DNA from: Solirubrobacterales bacterium
GTDB lineage: Bacteria > Actinomycetota > Thermoleophilia > Solirubrobacterales > Solirubrobacteraceae
NCBI GenBank assembly: GCA_015655225.1
Contig: JAATFK010000327.1
Coordinates: 1 to 7,673 of the forward strand
Reading direction: 5' to 3'
DNA length: 7,673 nucleotides
Shown here: positions 1 to 4,941 of the stretch, one piece after another
Layout of the letters: every line of letters starts with the position of its first letter
Numbering within the stretch: position 1 is the stretch's first letter
Notes under the pieces: generated by a model
Database searches by the model: none
Told to the model about the DNA's origin: nothing
What the model saw: only the letters and a program-made list of their open reading frames with translations
Made by a program: the position numbers and the translations under genes

Positions 1-194
1 AGGTGCTGGATCGCGTCAATCGTCTGCCCGTGGCGCCCGATCAGCAGCCCGAGATCCTCGCCGTCGATGTCGGCATTCAGCGCCTCGGCGTCCTCGGTCA
101 CCGAGATCTCGGCGTCGACCCCGACCGCCGCGACGATGTGCTCCAGCAGCTCCTCGACGCGCGCGATCGCGCTGTCCGGCTGCGCGGCGCTCAT
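1..194 (-). CDS. jag: Jag/KhpB RNA-binding protein, N-terminal part (runs off left edge)
   Basis: Only the first 64 complete codons are inside the window. The protein starts MSAAQPDSAIARVEELL. Residues 48-64 read LGLLIGRHGQTIDAIQH, a type II KH domain core with the GxxG loop G53-R54-H55-G56. In this family a C-terminal R3H domain would follow outside the window. The KH core begins within the first 50 residues, so there is no N-terminal Jag_N domain, as in the short actinobacterial forms. Jag/KhpB proteins bind RNA (with KhpA in Firmicutes) and influence cell-envelope growth, and they are regularly encoded next to yidC. The start ATG (194-192) shares ATGA with the yidC stop, so translation is probably coupled. 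The family call rests on the KH motif and position; the exact function here is inferred. Confidence 0.88.
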   Translation of the reverse strand, partial: MSAAQPDSAIARVEELLEHIVAAVGVDAEISVTEDAEALNADIDGEDLGLLIGRHGQTIDAIQH

Positions 195-1213
195 CGCCGC
201 CGCCCCGACCGCTTCTTCTTCTGACGGGCCGACGGGGGCGGCCCGGATCTCGTCGCGCCCGCGCCGTCGCCGTTCGCCGGCTTGTCGGACGCGTTCGGTC
301 TCGGCGTCGAGGCTCTGCCGGCCCGCGCGCCGTCGCCGGTCGTTCTCGCTCTCGGTCTCGCCGCTCTCGCGACGCCTCTGCTCGGCGACGATCCTCTCGG
401 CTGCGATCTCGCCGGGGTCGTGGCGGCGCCGCCGGTGAACATCTCTCTGATCGCGGCGAAGCCGCCCGAGGAGCCGCCGTCAGCCGGCACGCCGGCGACG
501 GCTCTCACCGGCCGCACCGGGCCGATCGTTCTTCTCACGACCATCTGCTGGGCGATCGTCCAGCAGTTCGTCGTGATCCAGTAGACCATCAGGCCGGCCG
601 GGAAGTTGATGACGAAGAAGACGAAGACGACCGGCAGGCCGAGCATCAGCAGCCGCTGGTTTCTGTCCATCGCCGCCGAGCTGAGCAGGCCCGAGCCGAG
701 CTGCGAGCCGACGTAGAGGATCACGAGGATCACGAGCGTGACGCCGGACGCTCTGTCGGTGATGTCCTTGATGAAGAGGAACTGACCGGAGTGCGCGTGC
801 CCGAGGACCTGGCCGCACGCGAGCGCCTTTTGTCCGCAGATGTCGATCCGCAGGTCGGTGCGGAGCATGTAGTACAGCGAGATGAAGAACGGCAGCTGGA
901 ACAGCAGCGGGAAACAGGAGGCCAGAGGATTGACTCTGTTCTCTCTGTAGAACGTCATCATCTCCTGCTGCTGGCGGGGTCTGTCGTCCTTGTACTTCGC
1001 CTGCAGCGCTCTGATCTCCGGCGCCAGCGCCTGCATCCGCTGCATCGATCTGACCTGTCTCAGCGTCAGCGGCAGCAGCACGAGCCGCACCGTCACGGTG
1101 AGCAGGATGATCGAGAAGCCCCAGCTGACGCCCAGATGGTCGTGGTAGAAGGTGAGGACCGAGTCGCAGACGTCGATCAGCGGCTGGATGACGTTTCCGA
1201 AGACGAAGGGCAT
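191..1213 (-). CDS. yidC: Membrane protein insertase YidC/OxaA/SpoIIIJ family
   Basis: A 340-residue insertase that places proteins into the cytoplasmic membrane, alone or with SecYEG. Predicted membrane segments lie near residues 30-50, 99-116, 157-175, 188-204 and 206-226. This is the five-segment core without the large periplasmic domain of E. coli YidC. R43 (TVRLVLLPLT) matches the conserved arginine of the hydrophilic groove. Residues 51-98 form the charged, helical cytoplasmic loop (MQALAPEIRALQAKYKDD) needed for insertion. From about residue 230 the protein becomes a low-complexity Arg/Pro/Ala/Gly/Ser tail ending QKKKRSGRRR, likely a ribosome-binding basic tail. No lipoprotein signal is seen. 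The ATG start gives the first membrane segment its normal short leader; only a weak ribosome site precedes it. It lies 9 nt after yidD and overlaps jag by 4 nt. Arginine codon use is odd: AGA 22 times out of 35. Confidence 0.95.
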   Translation of the reverse strand: MPFVFGNVIQPLIDVCDSVLTFYHDHLGVSWGFSIILLTVTVRLVLLPLTLRQVRSMQRMQALAPEIRALQAKYKDDRPRQQQEMMTFYRENRVNPLASCFPLLFQLPFFISLYYMLRTDLRIDICGQKALACGQVLGHAHSGQFLFIKDITDRASGVTLVILVILYVGSQLGSGLLSSAAMDRNQRLLMLGLPVVFVFFVINFPAGLMVYWITTNCWTIAQQMVVRRTIGPVRPVRAVAGVPADGGSSGGFAAIREMFTGGAATTPARSQPRGSSPSRGVARAARPRARTTGDGARAGRASTPRPNASDKPANGDGAGATRSGPPPSARQKKKRSGRRR

Positions 1214-1222
1214 GTGTGTGAC

Positions 1223-1486
1223 TCAGGCTCCGGGCGCGGTCGATCGGTGGGTGTGGAACACGCGCTGATCGCACACGGGGTCGTAGCCCCCGTGACTGAA
1301 GGGGTTGCAGCGCACGAGCCGCCATGCCGCCAGCACCAGCCCGCGGAGTATGCCGAACTCCTCGACCGCCTGCACGGCGTAGGCCGAGCAGCTCGGCTCG
1401 TACTTGCAGCGGGGTGGCAGCAGCGGTGAGACGACCCGCCGGTAGACCCGGATCGGCGCCGTGACGGCGCTGCGCGCGAGGCTCAC
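1223..1486 (-). CDS. yidD: Membrane protein insertion efficiency factor YidD
   Basis: An 87-residue small protein of the YidD (DUF37, haemolytic domain) family, which aids insertion of membrane proteins next to YidC. The family signature is complete: a Cys-rich stretch CKYEPSCSAYAVQAV at residues 27-41, then LVRCNPFSHGGYDPV at residues 57-71, with the hallmark CNP and GGxDPV motifs. The N-terminal part (residues 1-26) is basic and amphipathic, which fits a peripheral membrane association. The start is GTG at 1486-1484, sharing GTGA with the rnpA stop. An AAGGG ribosome site on the minus strand lies about 6 nt before the start, which supports this choice. The 9-nt gap to yidC indicates the same transcript. 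Unlike its neighbour yidC, it contains no AGA codons. Confidence 0.94.
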   Translation of the reverse strand: MSLARSAVTAPIRVYRRVVSPLLPPRCKYEPSCSAYAVQAVEEFGILRGLVLAAWRLVRCNPFSHGGYDPVCDQRVFHTHRSTAPGA

Positions 1487-1878
1487 TGCTGACCCTTCGC
1501 GGCGCGCTCGCGGACCGCGTCGACCAGCTCGGCGAGGGCCGCGTGGATCCCCTCGAGCCCGTCGCGCTCGGCGACCTGGCGGGCCTCCGGACGCGCGACG
1601 ACGACGACGTCCTGCCCCTCGGGCAGGCGCGCCGCCTCGCGGTCGAACGCCTCCCGCAGGAGCCGCTTCACGCGGTTGCGGTCGACCGCGCCGCCGACCT
1701 TGCGGGAGACCGACAGGCCAACCCGCGGCTCGCCGTCCTCGCCGCGCGGGAAGACGTGCAGGACCAGGACGCGATTGCTCTGGGAGCGCCCCTGTCGAAA
1801 GACCCGGTCGAACTCTGCGCTGCGGGAGAGCCGCCCGCGCTTGCTCCGCCGGGTCGCCACGCCCGGCCGCGCGCTCAT
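1483..1878 (-). CDS. rnpA: Ribonuclease P protein component
   Basis: A 131-residue basic protein that binds the RNase P RNA and helps it remove 5' leaders from pre-tRNAs. Residues 16-30 (RLSRSAEFDRVFRQG) match the family's N-terminal strand and helix, which contact the leader. Residues 54-60 (GLSVSRK) lead into the RNR signature at residues 67-78 (RNRVKRLLREAF), the most conserved part of the family. The length is normal. The ATG start at 1878-1876 overlaps the rpmH stop by one base (TGATG), the tightest form of coupling; no strong ribosome site is needed. The rpmH-rnpA pairing is nearly universal in bacteria and confirms the assignment. All arginines are CGN codons. Confidence 0.96.
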   Translation of the reverse strand: MSARPGVATRRSKRGRLSRSAEFDRVFRQGRSQSNRVLVLHVFPRGEDGEPRVGLSVSRKVGGAVDRNRVKRLLREAFDREAARLPEGQDVVVVARPEARQVAERDGLEGIHAALAELVDAVRERAAKGQQ

Positions 1879-2012
1879 CAGACGGTGAGGCGCTTGCGGC
1901 CCTTGTCGCGGCGGCGCTTGAGGACCTGGCGACCGGAGCGCGTCTGCATACGCTCGCGGAACCCGTGGGTACGGGCGCGCTTGCGCTTCTTAGGCTGGTA
2001 GGTGCGTTTCAT
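1878..2012 (-). CDS. rpmH: 50S ribosomal protein L34
   Basis: A 44-residue, extremely basic protein starting [22 protein letters not shown] and ending KGRKRLTV. The MKRTYQP start and the THGFRxRM block are diagnostic of bacterial L34, a component of the large ribosomal subunit. It is the first gene of the leftward operon. The ATG at 2012-2010 is preceded on the minus strand by a weak purine stretch (GTGAG) a few bases upstream. Its TGA stop shares one base with the rnpA ATG. Transcription probably starts from the -10-like element at 2045-2050, which would give a leader of about 25 nt. Confidence 0.97.
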   Translation of the reverse strand: MKRTYQPKKRKRARTHGFRERMQTRSGRQVLKRRRDKGRKRLTV

Positions 2013-2044
2013 GGCTCACGTTTCCCGTGGGATGGGGAGGGAAC

Positions 2045-2050
2045 AGTATA
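2045..2050 (-). promoter_or_regulatory. -10-like element for the rpmH operon
   Basis: The minus strand reads TATACT here, 5 of 6 matches to TATAAT, 33 nt before the rpmH ATG. I see no convincing -35 at 16-18 nt spacing (the best candidate is AGAGCA), so the call rests on the -10 and its position in the divergent region upstream of a ribosomal protein gene. Confidence 0.4.
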
Positions 2051-2125
2051 CGGGTCGGTCCGCTCGGTGCTCTGCGGCCTGGCCGGCACCCTACGCCGGG
2101 AGTTCTCGACAGGCGTCCAGACCCC

Positions 2126-2134
2126 TGTGCACAA
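2126..2134 (-). promoter_or_regulatory. DnaA-box-like site TTGTGCACA
   Basis: The minus strand reads TTGTGCACA, one mismatch (position 5) from the actinobacterial box TTGTCCACA. Its core TGTGCACA (2126-2133) is palindromic, so the plus strand reads CTGTGCACA and could be bound in either orientation. It lies about 105 nt upstream of the putative dnaA -10 element, where it could serve the origin or autoregulation. Confidence 0.5.
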
Positions 2135-2161
2135 CCTCCGTGCAACCCCCGTCGGGTGGCC

Positions 2162-2181
2162 TCGCGACCTTTTTCTCGCGA
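2162..2181. repeat. TCGCGA pair flanking a T5 tract
   Basis: TCGCGA occurs at 2162-2167 and again at 2176-2181, separated by the 8-nt spacer CCTTTTTC. Because TCGCGA is its own reverse complement, the pair is both a direct and an inverted repeat and can form a 6-bp stem with an 8-nt loop. It sits between the box-like site and the dnaA promoter. The function is unknown. Confidence 0.45.
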
Positions 2182-2237
2182 TTTGCGCACTCCCCCTCGA
2201 AAGGCGTCGAACGAGTCCCGGCTGACCGTCCGGCGAT

Positions 2238-2246
2238 TGCTATATT
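2238..2246 (+). promoter_or_regulatory. Extended -10 promoter element for dnaA
   Basis: TGC followed by TATATT (2241-2246) gives an extended -10 (TGn plus 5 of 6 matches to TATAAT). The best upstream element, GCTGAC at 2221-2226, is only 14 nt away, too close for a normal -35, which fits an extended -10 promoter. Transcription would start near 2253 and leave a leader of about 68 nt before dnaA. Confidence 0.45.
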
Positions 2247-2250
2247 CGCC

Positions 2251-2263
2251 GCCCCGTCGGGGC
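2251..2263 (+). repeat. Small hairpin near the predicted dnaA transcript start
   Basis: GCCCC, the loop GTC and GGGGC form a perfect 5-bp GC-only stem with a 3-nt loop. It begins about where a transcript from the -10 element at 2241-2246 would start, so it could form at the very 5' end of the dnaA mRNA. Short GC hairpins are common in GC-rich DNA, so a role is not established. Confidence 0.35.
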
Positions 2264-2291
2264 TCACCGCCCCTCCATCGCACTGCAAACC

Positions 2292-2304
2292 CTCCCACCG
2301 GGAG
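2292..2304 (+). promoter_or_regulatory. dnaA leader hairpin holding the only SD-like sequence
   Basis: CTCCC (2292-2296), loop ACC and GGGAG (2300-2304) form a perfect 5-bp stem. GGGAG is the only good Shine-Dalgarno-like sequence before dnaA. It lies 16 nt from the GTG start, farther than the usual 5-10 nt, and would be paired in this hairpin. This suggests weak or controlled dnaA translation. Confidence 0.35.
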
Positions 2305-2320
2305 CCGGTCGACGACGCCT

Positions 2321-3688
2321 GTGAACACCGAGCTCGAGCACACCTGGTCCAAGATCCAAGCCGAGCTGCGGCGCGCTGTCACCGACTCGACGTACCACCT
2401 CTGGCTCGCGCCGCTGAGAGCGCGCGCGCTGGACGGCGGGACGCTCGAGATCGCGGCTCCCGAGGAGATCCGCACGTGGGTCGCCGACCGCTTCTCGCGC
2501 GTCCTGCAGACGTGCGCCGCCGCCGTCCTCGGCGCCGAGGCCACGATCGCGATCGTCCCCGTCGACGCCCCACCCCCCGAGCGTGCCGCCATCCGCGGCG
2601 GCGCCGTCGGCCCGCAGGCCGACCTGACGCCCGGCTCGTCCGACAGCTTCAACCCGAAGTACACCTTCGACCAGTTCGTGATCGGGGACGGCAACCGCCT
2701 CGCCCACGCGGCCGCCCTGGCCGTCGCCGAGCTGCCCGGGCAGGCCTACAACCCCCTGTTCATCTACGGACCGCCCGGACTGGGAAAGACGCACCTCCTG
2801 CACGCGATCGCGAACTACGTGCGCGAGTACGGCGACGGCATGTCGGTCCGCTACACGACGGTCGAGGCCTTCACGAACCACTTCGTCGACTCGCTGCGCG
2901 CCCGCTCGCTCGACGACTTCAAGCGCCGCTACCGCGACACCGACATCCTCCTGATCGACGACGTCCAGTTCCTCGACGGCAAGCACAAGATCGAGGAGGA
3001 GTTCTTCCACACCTTCAACGCGCTCTATGAGACCGGCAGCCAGCTGGTCGTCACCTGCGACCGCATGCCGCGCGACATGGGCGCGCTGGCCGAGCGGCTG
3101 CGGGAGCGCTTCGAGTCTGGGCTCGTCACCGACATCCGCTCGCCCGACCTCGCGACGCGCATGGCGATCCTGCGCAAGCGCGTGCACCATGATCACGTGC
3201 TGCTCGCCGAGCCGGACGCGATCGCCCCGATCGCCGACCGCATCACGACGAACATCCGCGCCCTGCAGGGCGCGCTGATCCGCGTCGTCGCGTTCCACTC
3301 CCTGACCGGCCGGCCGATCGACCGCGACCTCGTCACGGAGGTCCTCGACGGTCTCTACCCCGGCGCCGCACGCCCCCGCGTCCGCACGCTCGAGGAGATC
3401 CAGGAGGCGACCTGCGAGCGCCTCGGCGTCTCCCCGGAGGCGATGCTGTCGCCCGAGCGGACGGCGAAGGTCGCCTGGGCCCGCCAGGTCGCGATGTACC
3501 TTGCGCGCGAGCTGACCGACGCGACCCTGCCGGCGATCGGGCGTGCCTTCGGCGGCCGCAACCACACGACGGTCATGCACGCGTGCAAGCGCGCGAGCGA
3601 GCGCATCGCCGCCGACGCCGAGGCCTACGAGCTCGTGCGCGGCCTCACGGCACGGCTGCAGGAGCCCGATGCCGACCGACGTTCCTGA
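2321..3688 (+). CDS. dnaA: Chromosomal replication initiator protein DnaA
   Basis: A 455-residue AAA+ initiator that binds boxes at oriC, melts the duplex and recruits the helicase. Domain I is residues 1-70 (HTWSKIQAELRRAVTDSTY). A short linker domain II follows (about 72-106). The AAA+ domain III has Walker A GPPGLGKT (150-157), Walker B LLIDDVQF (210-217), sensor 1 VTCDR (244-248), the arginine-finger region ERLRERF (258-264, R263) and sensor 2 NIRALQGAL (311-319). Domain IV carries R388 (minor-groove arginine position) and the signature GGRNHTTVMHACK (411-423). Oddities: N414 replaces the usual Asp; S266 sits where many DnaAs have Trp; sensor 2 reads RALQGAL rather than RELEGAL. The GTG at 2321 is chosen because homology starts here and no other start codon lies close upstream in frame. 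The length and domain set are normal for a DnaA with a short linker. Confidence 0.97.
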   Translation: MNTELEHTWSKIQAELRRAVTDSTYHLWLAPLRARALDGGTLEIAAPEEIRTWVADRFSRVLQTCAAAVLGAEATIAIVPVDAPPPERAAIRGGAVGPQADLTPGSSDSFNPKYTFDQFVIGDGNRLAHAAALAVAELPGQAYNPLFIYGPPGLGKTHLLHAIANYVREYGDGMSVRYTTVEAFTNHFVDSLRARSLDDFKRRYRDTDILLIDDVQFLDGKHKIEEEFFHTFNALYETGSQLVVTCDRMPRDMGALAERLRERFESGLVTDIRSPDLATRMAILRKRVHHDHVLLAEPDAIAPIADRITTNIRALQGALIRVVAFHSLTGRPIDRDLVTEVLDGLYPGAARPRVRTLEEIQEATCERLGVSPEAMLSPERTAKVAWARQVAMYLARELTDATLPAIGRAFGGRNHTTVMHACKRASERIAADAEAYELVRGLTARLQEPDADRRS

Positions 3689-3693
3689 CAGAC

Positions 3694-3702
3694 TTGTGAC
3701 CA
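3694..3702 (+). promoter_or_regulatory. Weak DnaA-box-like site TTGTGACCA
   Basis: It shares TTGT and the final CA with the actinobacterial box TTGTCCACA (6 of 9). It fits the TTGTGNNCA pattern shared with the sites at 2126-2134 and 3718-3726. Taken alone it is weak. Confidence 0.3.
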
Positions 3703-3709
3703 GCTCCGT

Positions 3710-3727
3710 CTGCGCACTTGTGCGCAG
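3710..3727. repeat. Perfect inverted repeat containing box-like TTGTGCGCA
   Basis: CTGCGCAC (3710-3717), spacer TT and GTGCGCAG (3720-3727) are exact reverse complements, giving 8-bp arms. TTGTGCGCA (3718-3726), which matches TTGTCCACA at 7 of 9 positions, lies inside it. On the opposite strand the equivalent stretch reads AAGTGCGCA. It starts 21 nt after the dnaA stop. It could be a DnaA or regulator dimer site; as a terminator it would lack a following T-run. Confidence 0.5.
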
Positions 3728-3758
3728 CATCGCCGCAACGTGCAGCGATTCCGCCCAC

Positions 3759-3767
3759 TTCTCCACA
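3759..3767 (+). promoter_or_regulatory. DnaA-box-like site TTCTCCACA
   Basis: One mismatch (position 3) from both TTATCCACA and TTGTCCACA. With the minus-strand site at 2126-2134 it is the closest match to the classical box in the two origin intergenic regions. It borders the pyrimidine-rich, less GC-rich stretch before dnaN. Confidence 0.5.
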
Positions 3768-3807
3768 TCTTCCTTCTCCCTATGACGAAGAACTCCTTTC
3801 TCTCCTC

Positions 3808-3812
3808 GAGGT
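3808..3812 (+). promoter_or_regulatory. Ribosome binding site of dnaN
   Basis: GAGGT lies 7 nt before the GTG at 3820 and fixes that codon as the start rather than any upstream codon in the same frame. Confidence 0.7.
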
Positions 3813-3819
3813 ATTCATC

Positions 3820-4929
3820 GTGAAGATCTCGGCTGCGCGCGACGAGCTCCTGACCCAGCTGCAGACGGTCAGCCGCGTCGCGTCGACCCGCGGCGCGATC
3901 CAGGCGCTCTCCGGAGTTCAGCTGATCGCCGCCGGCGGTCGCGTCGAGCTGCGGGCGACCGACATGGAGGTCGGCCTGCGCGTTCCGCTCGCTGCCGAGG
4001 TCGAGCGGGAGGGCTCGATCGTGCTCCCGGCTCGACTGATCGTCGACGTGGTGCGCTCGCTGTCGGGGCCGACCGTGACGCTCGAGCAGCGCCCGGCGGA
4101 GCAGGACGTCGAGTTGGTTGCCGGCAACGCGACGTTCCACATCCGGACGCTGCGCGGCGAGGACTTCCCGCCGTTCCCGGAGCCGGAGGAGGCCGGGACG
4201 GTGCGCGTCCCGGCGCGGGCGTTCATCGACACGGTCCTCAAGGTCGCCAGATCGGCGTCGCGCGACGAGACGCGTCCGGTCCTGACCGGGATCCTCGTCT
4301 CGGCCGCCGAGCGCGAGCTGCGGATGGTCGCGACCGACTCCTATCGGCTGAGCGTCAAGGAGACGACGCTCGAGGCGCCGCTGCCCGGCGGCTTCGAGGC
4401 GAACGTGCCGGCGCGGGCGCTGCAGGAGCTGGCGCGGCTGGTGCAGCAGCTCGACGGGGAGGAGCTGATCGTCGGCGTGCGGCAGAACCAGGTCGTCTTC
4501 CAGGTCGGCGAGGTGGTGCTCTCCTCGCGCCTGATCGAGGGCCAGTTCCCGAACTACCGCCAGCTGCTGCCGGAGAGTTATGAACACGAGCTGGCGCTCG
4601 CCGGCAGCGAGGTGACCGGCGTCGTCCGGCGCATCAGCCTGCTGGCGCAGAGAAACGCGCCGCTGCGGCTGTCGTTCGCGCCCGGCGAGCTGACCGTCTC
4701 CGCGCAGACGCCCGACATCGGCGAGGCGCGCGAGTCGCTGCCGGTCGCCTTCCAGGGCGAGCCGTTCGAGATCGGCTTCAACCCGGAGTTCCTGCGCGAG
4801 GGGCTGGAGGGCGTCCCGTCCGGCGACATCCTCCTGAAGCTGATCAGCCCGCTGCGGCCCGGCCTGATCCAGTCGGCCGAGGACGGCGGCTTCCTCTATC
4901 TGATCATGCCGATCCGGCTGAACGTCTAG
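3820..4929 (+). CDS. dnaN: DNA polymerase III beta subunit (sliding clamp)
   Basis: A 369-residue ring-forming clamp that tethers the replicative polymerase and repair proteins to DNA. It has the three clamp domains of about 120 residues each (roughly 1-120, 125-245 and 246-369). Conserved blocks visible are LPARLIVDVVRSL (69-81), RPVLTGILV (152-160), ATDSYRLS (171-178), LIEGQFPNYRQLLP (238-251) and the C-terminal MPIRL (363-367), which forms part of the partner-binding pocket. The N-terminal VKISAARDELLTQL matches normal clamp starts. The GTG start has a well-placed GAGGT site. The next gene, recF, begins 12 nt after the stop, with no room for a terminator, so dnaN-recF-dciA are probably cotranscribed. 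Confidence 0.97.
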   Translation: MKISAARDELLTQLQTVSRVASTRGAIQALSGVQLIAAGGRVELRATDMEVGLRVPLAAEVEREGSIVLPARLIVDVVRSLSGPTVTLEQRPAEQDVELVAGNATFHIRTLRGEDFPPFPEPEEAGTVRVPARAFIDTVLKVARSASRDETRPVLTGILVSAAERELRMVATDSYRLSVKETTLEAPLPGGFEANVPARALQELARLVQQLDGEELIVGVRQNQVVFQVGEVVLSSRLIEGQFPNYRQLLPESYEHELALAGSEVTGVVRRISLLAQRNAPLRLSFAPGELTVSAQTPDIGEARESLPVAFQGEPFEIGFNPEFLREGLEGVPSGDILLKLISPLRPGLIQSAEDGGFLYLIMPIRLNV

Positions 4930-4941
4930 CCGGACGACGCC

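Larger units (their letters stand above)
2013..2320. other. Divergent rpmH-dnaA intergenic region, candidate part of oriC
   Basis: This 308-nt stretch has no gene that I can support. It separates the leftward rpmH operon from the rightward dnaA operon, the usual place for an origin or for DnaA autoregulation. It holds a minus-strand -10-like element (2045-2050), a TTCTCGACA weak box-like site (2103-2111), a stronger DnaA-box-like site on the minus strand (2126-2134), a T5 tract between two TCGCGA copies (2162-2181), a plus-strand extended -10 (2238-2246) and two small leader hairpins (2251-2263, 2292-2304). There is no long AT-rich unwinding element and no perfect TTATCCACA. The origin role is therefore inferred from gene order and the box-like sites. 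Confidence 0.45.
3689..3819. other. dnaA-dnaN intergenic region, candidate oriC
   Basis: In mycobacteria and streptomycetes oriC lies between dnaA and dnaN, but it is usually several hundred nt long; here the gap is only 131 nt. It contains box-like sites at 3694-3702 (TTGTGACCA), 3718-3726 (TTGTGCGCA) and 3759-3767 (TTCTCCACA), all on the plus strand, plus a perfect 18-bp inverted repeat (3710-3727). Its right half (about 3757-3807) is clearly pyrimidine-rich on the plus strand and less GC-rich than the genes around it, so it could be an unwinding region. It must also carry any dnaN promoter; I see only a poor -10 (TATGAC, 3781-3786). Confidence 0.5.

Noticed and set aside
830..838. TTGTCCGCA, one mismatch from TTGTCCACA
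   Set aside because: It is a single copy inside the yidC coding sequence (codons for Cys-Gly-Gln-Lys) far from the origin gaps; a chance match is the simplest explanation.
3781..3786. TATGAC as a dnaN -10 element
   Set aside because: Only 4 of 6 matches and no -35 at proper spacing; dnaN may be read through from dnaA or from a promoter I cannot recognise.
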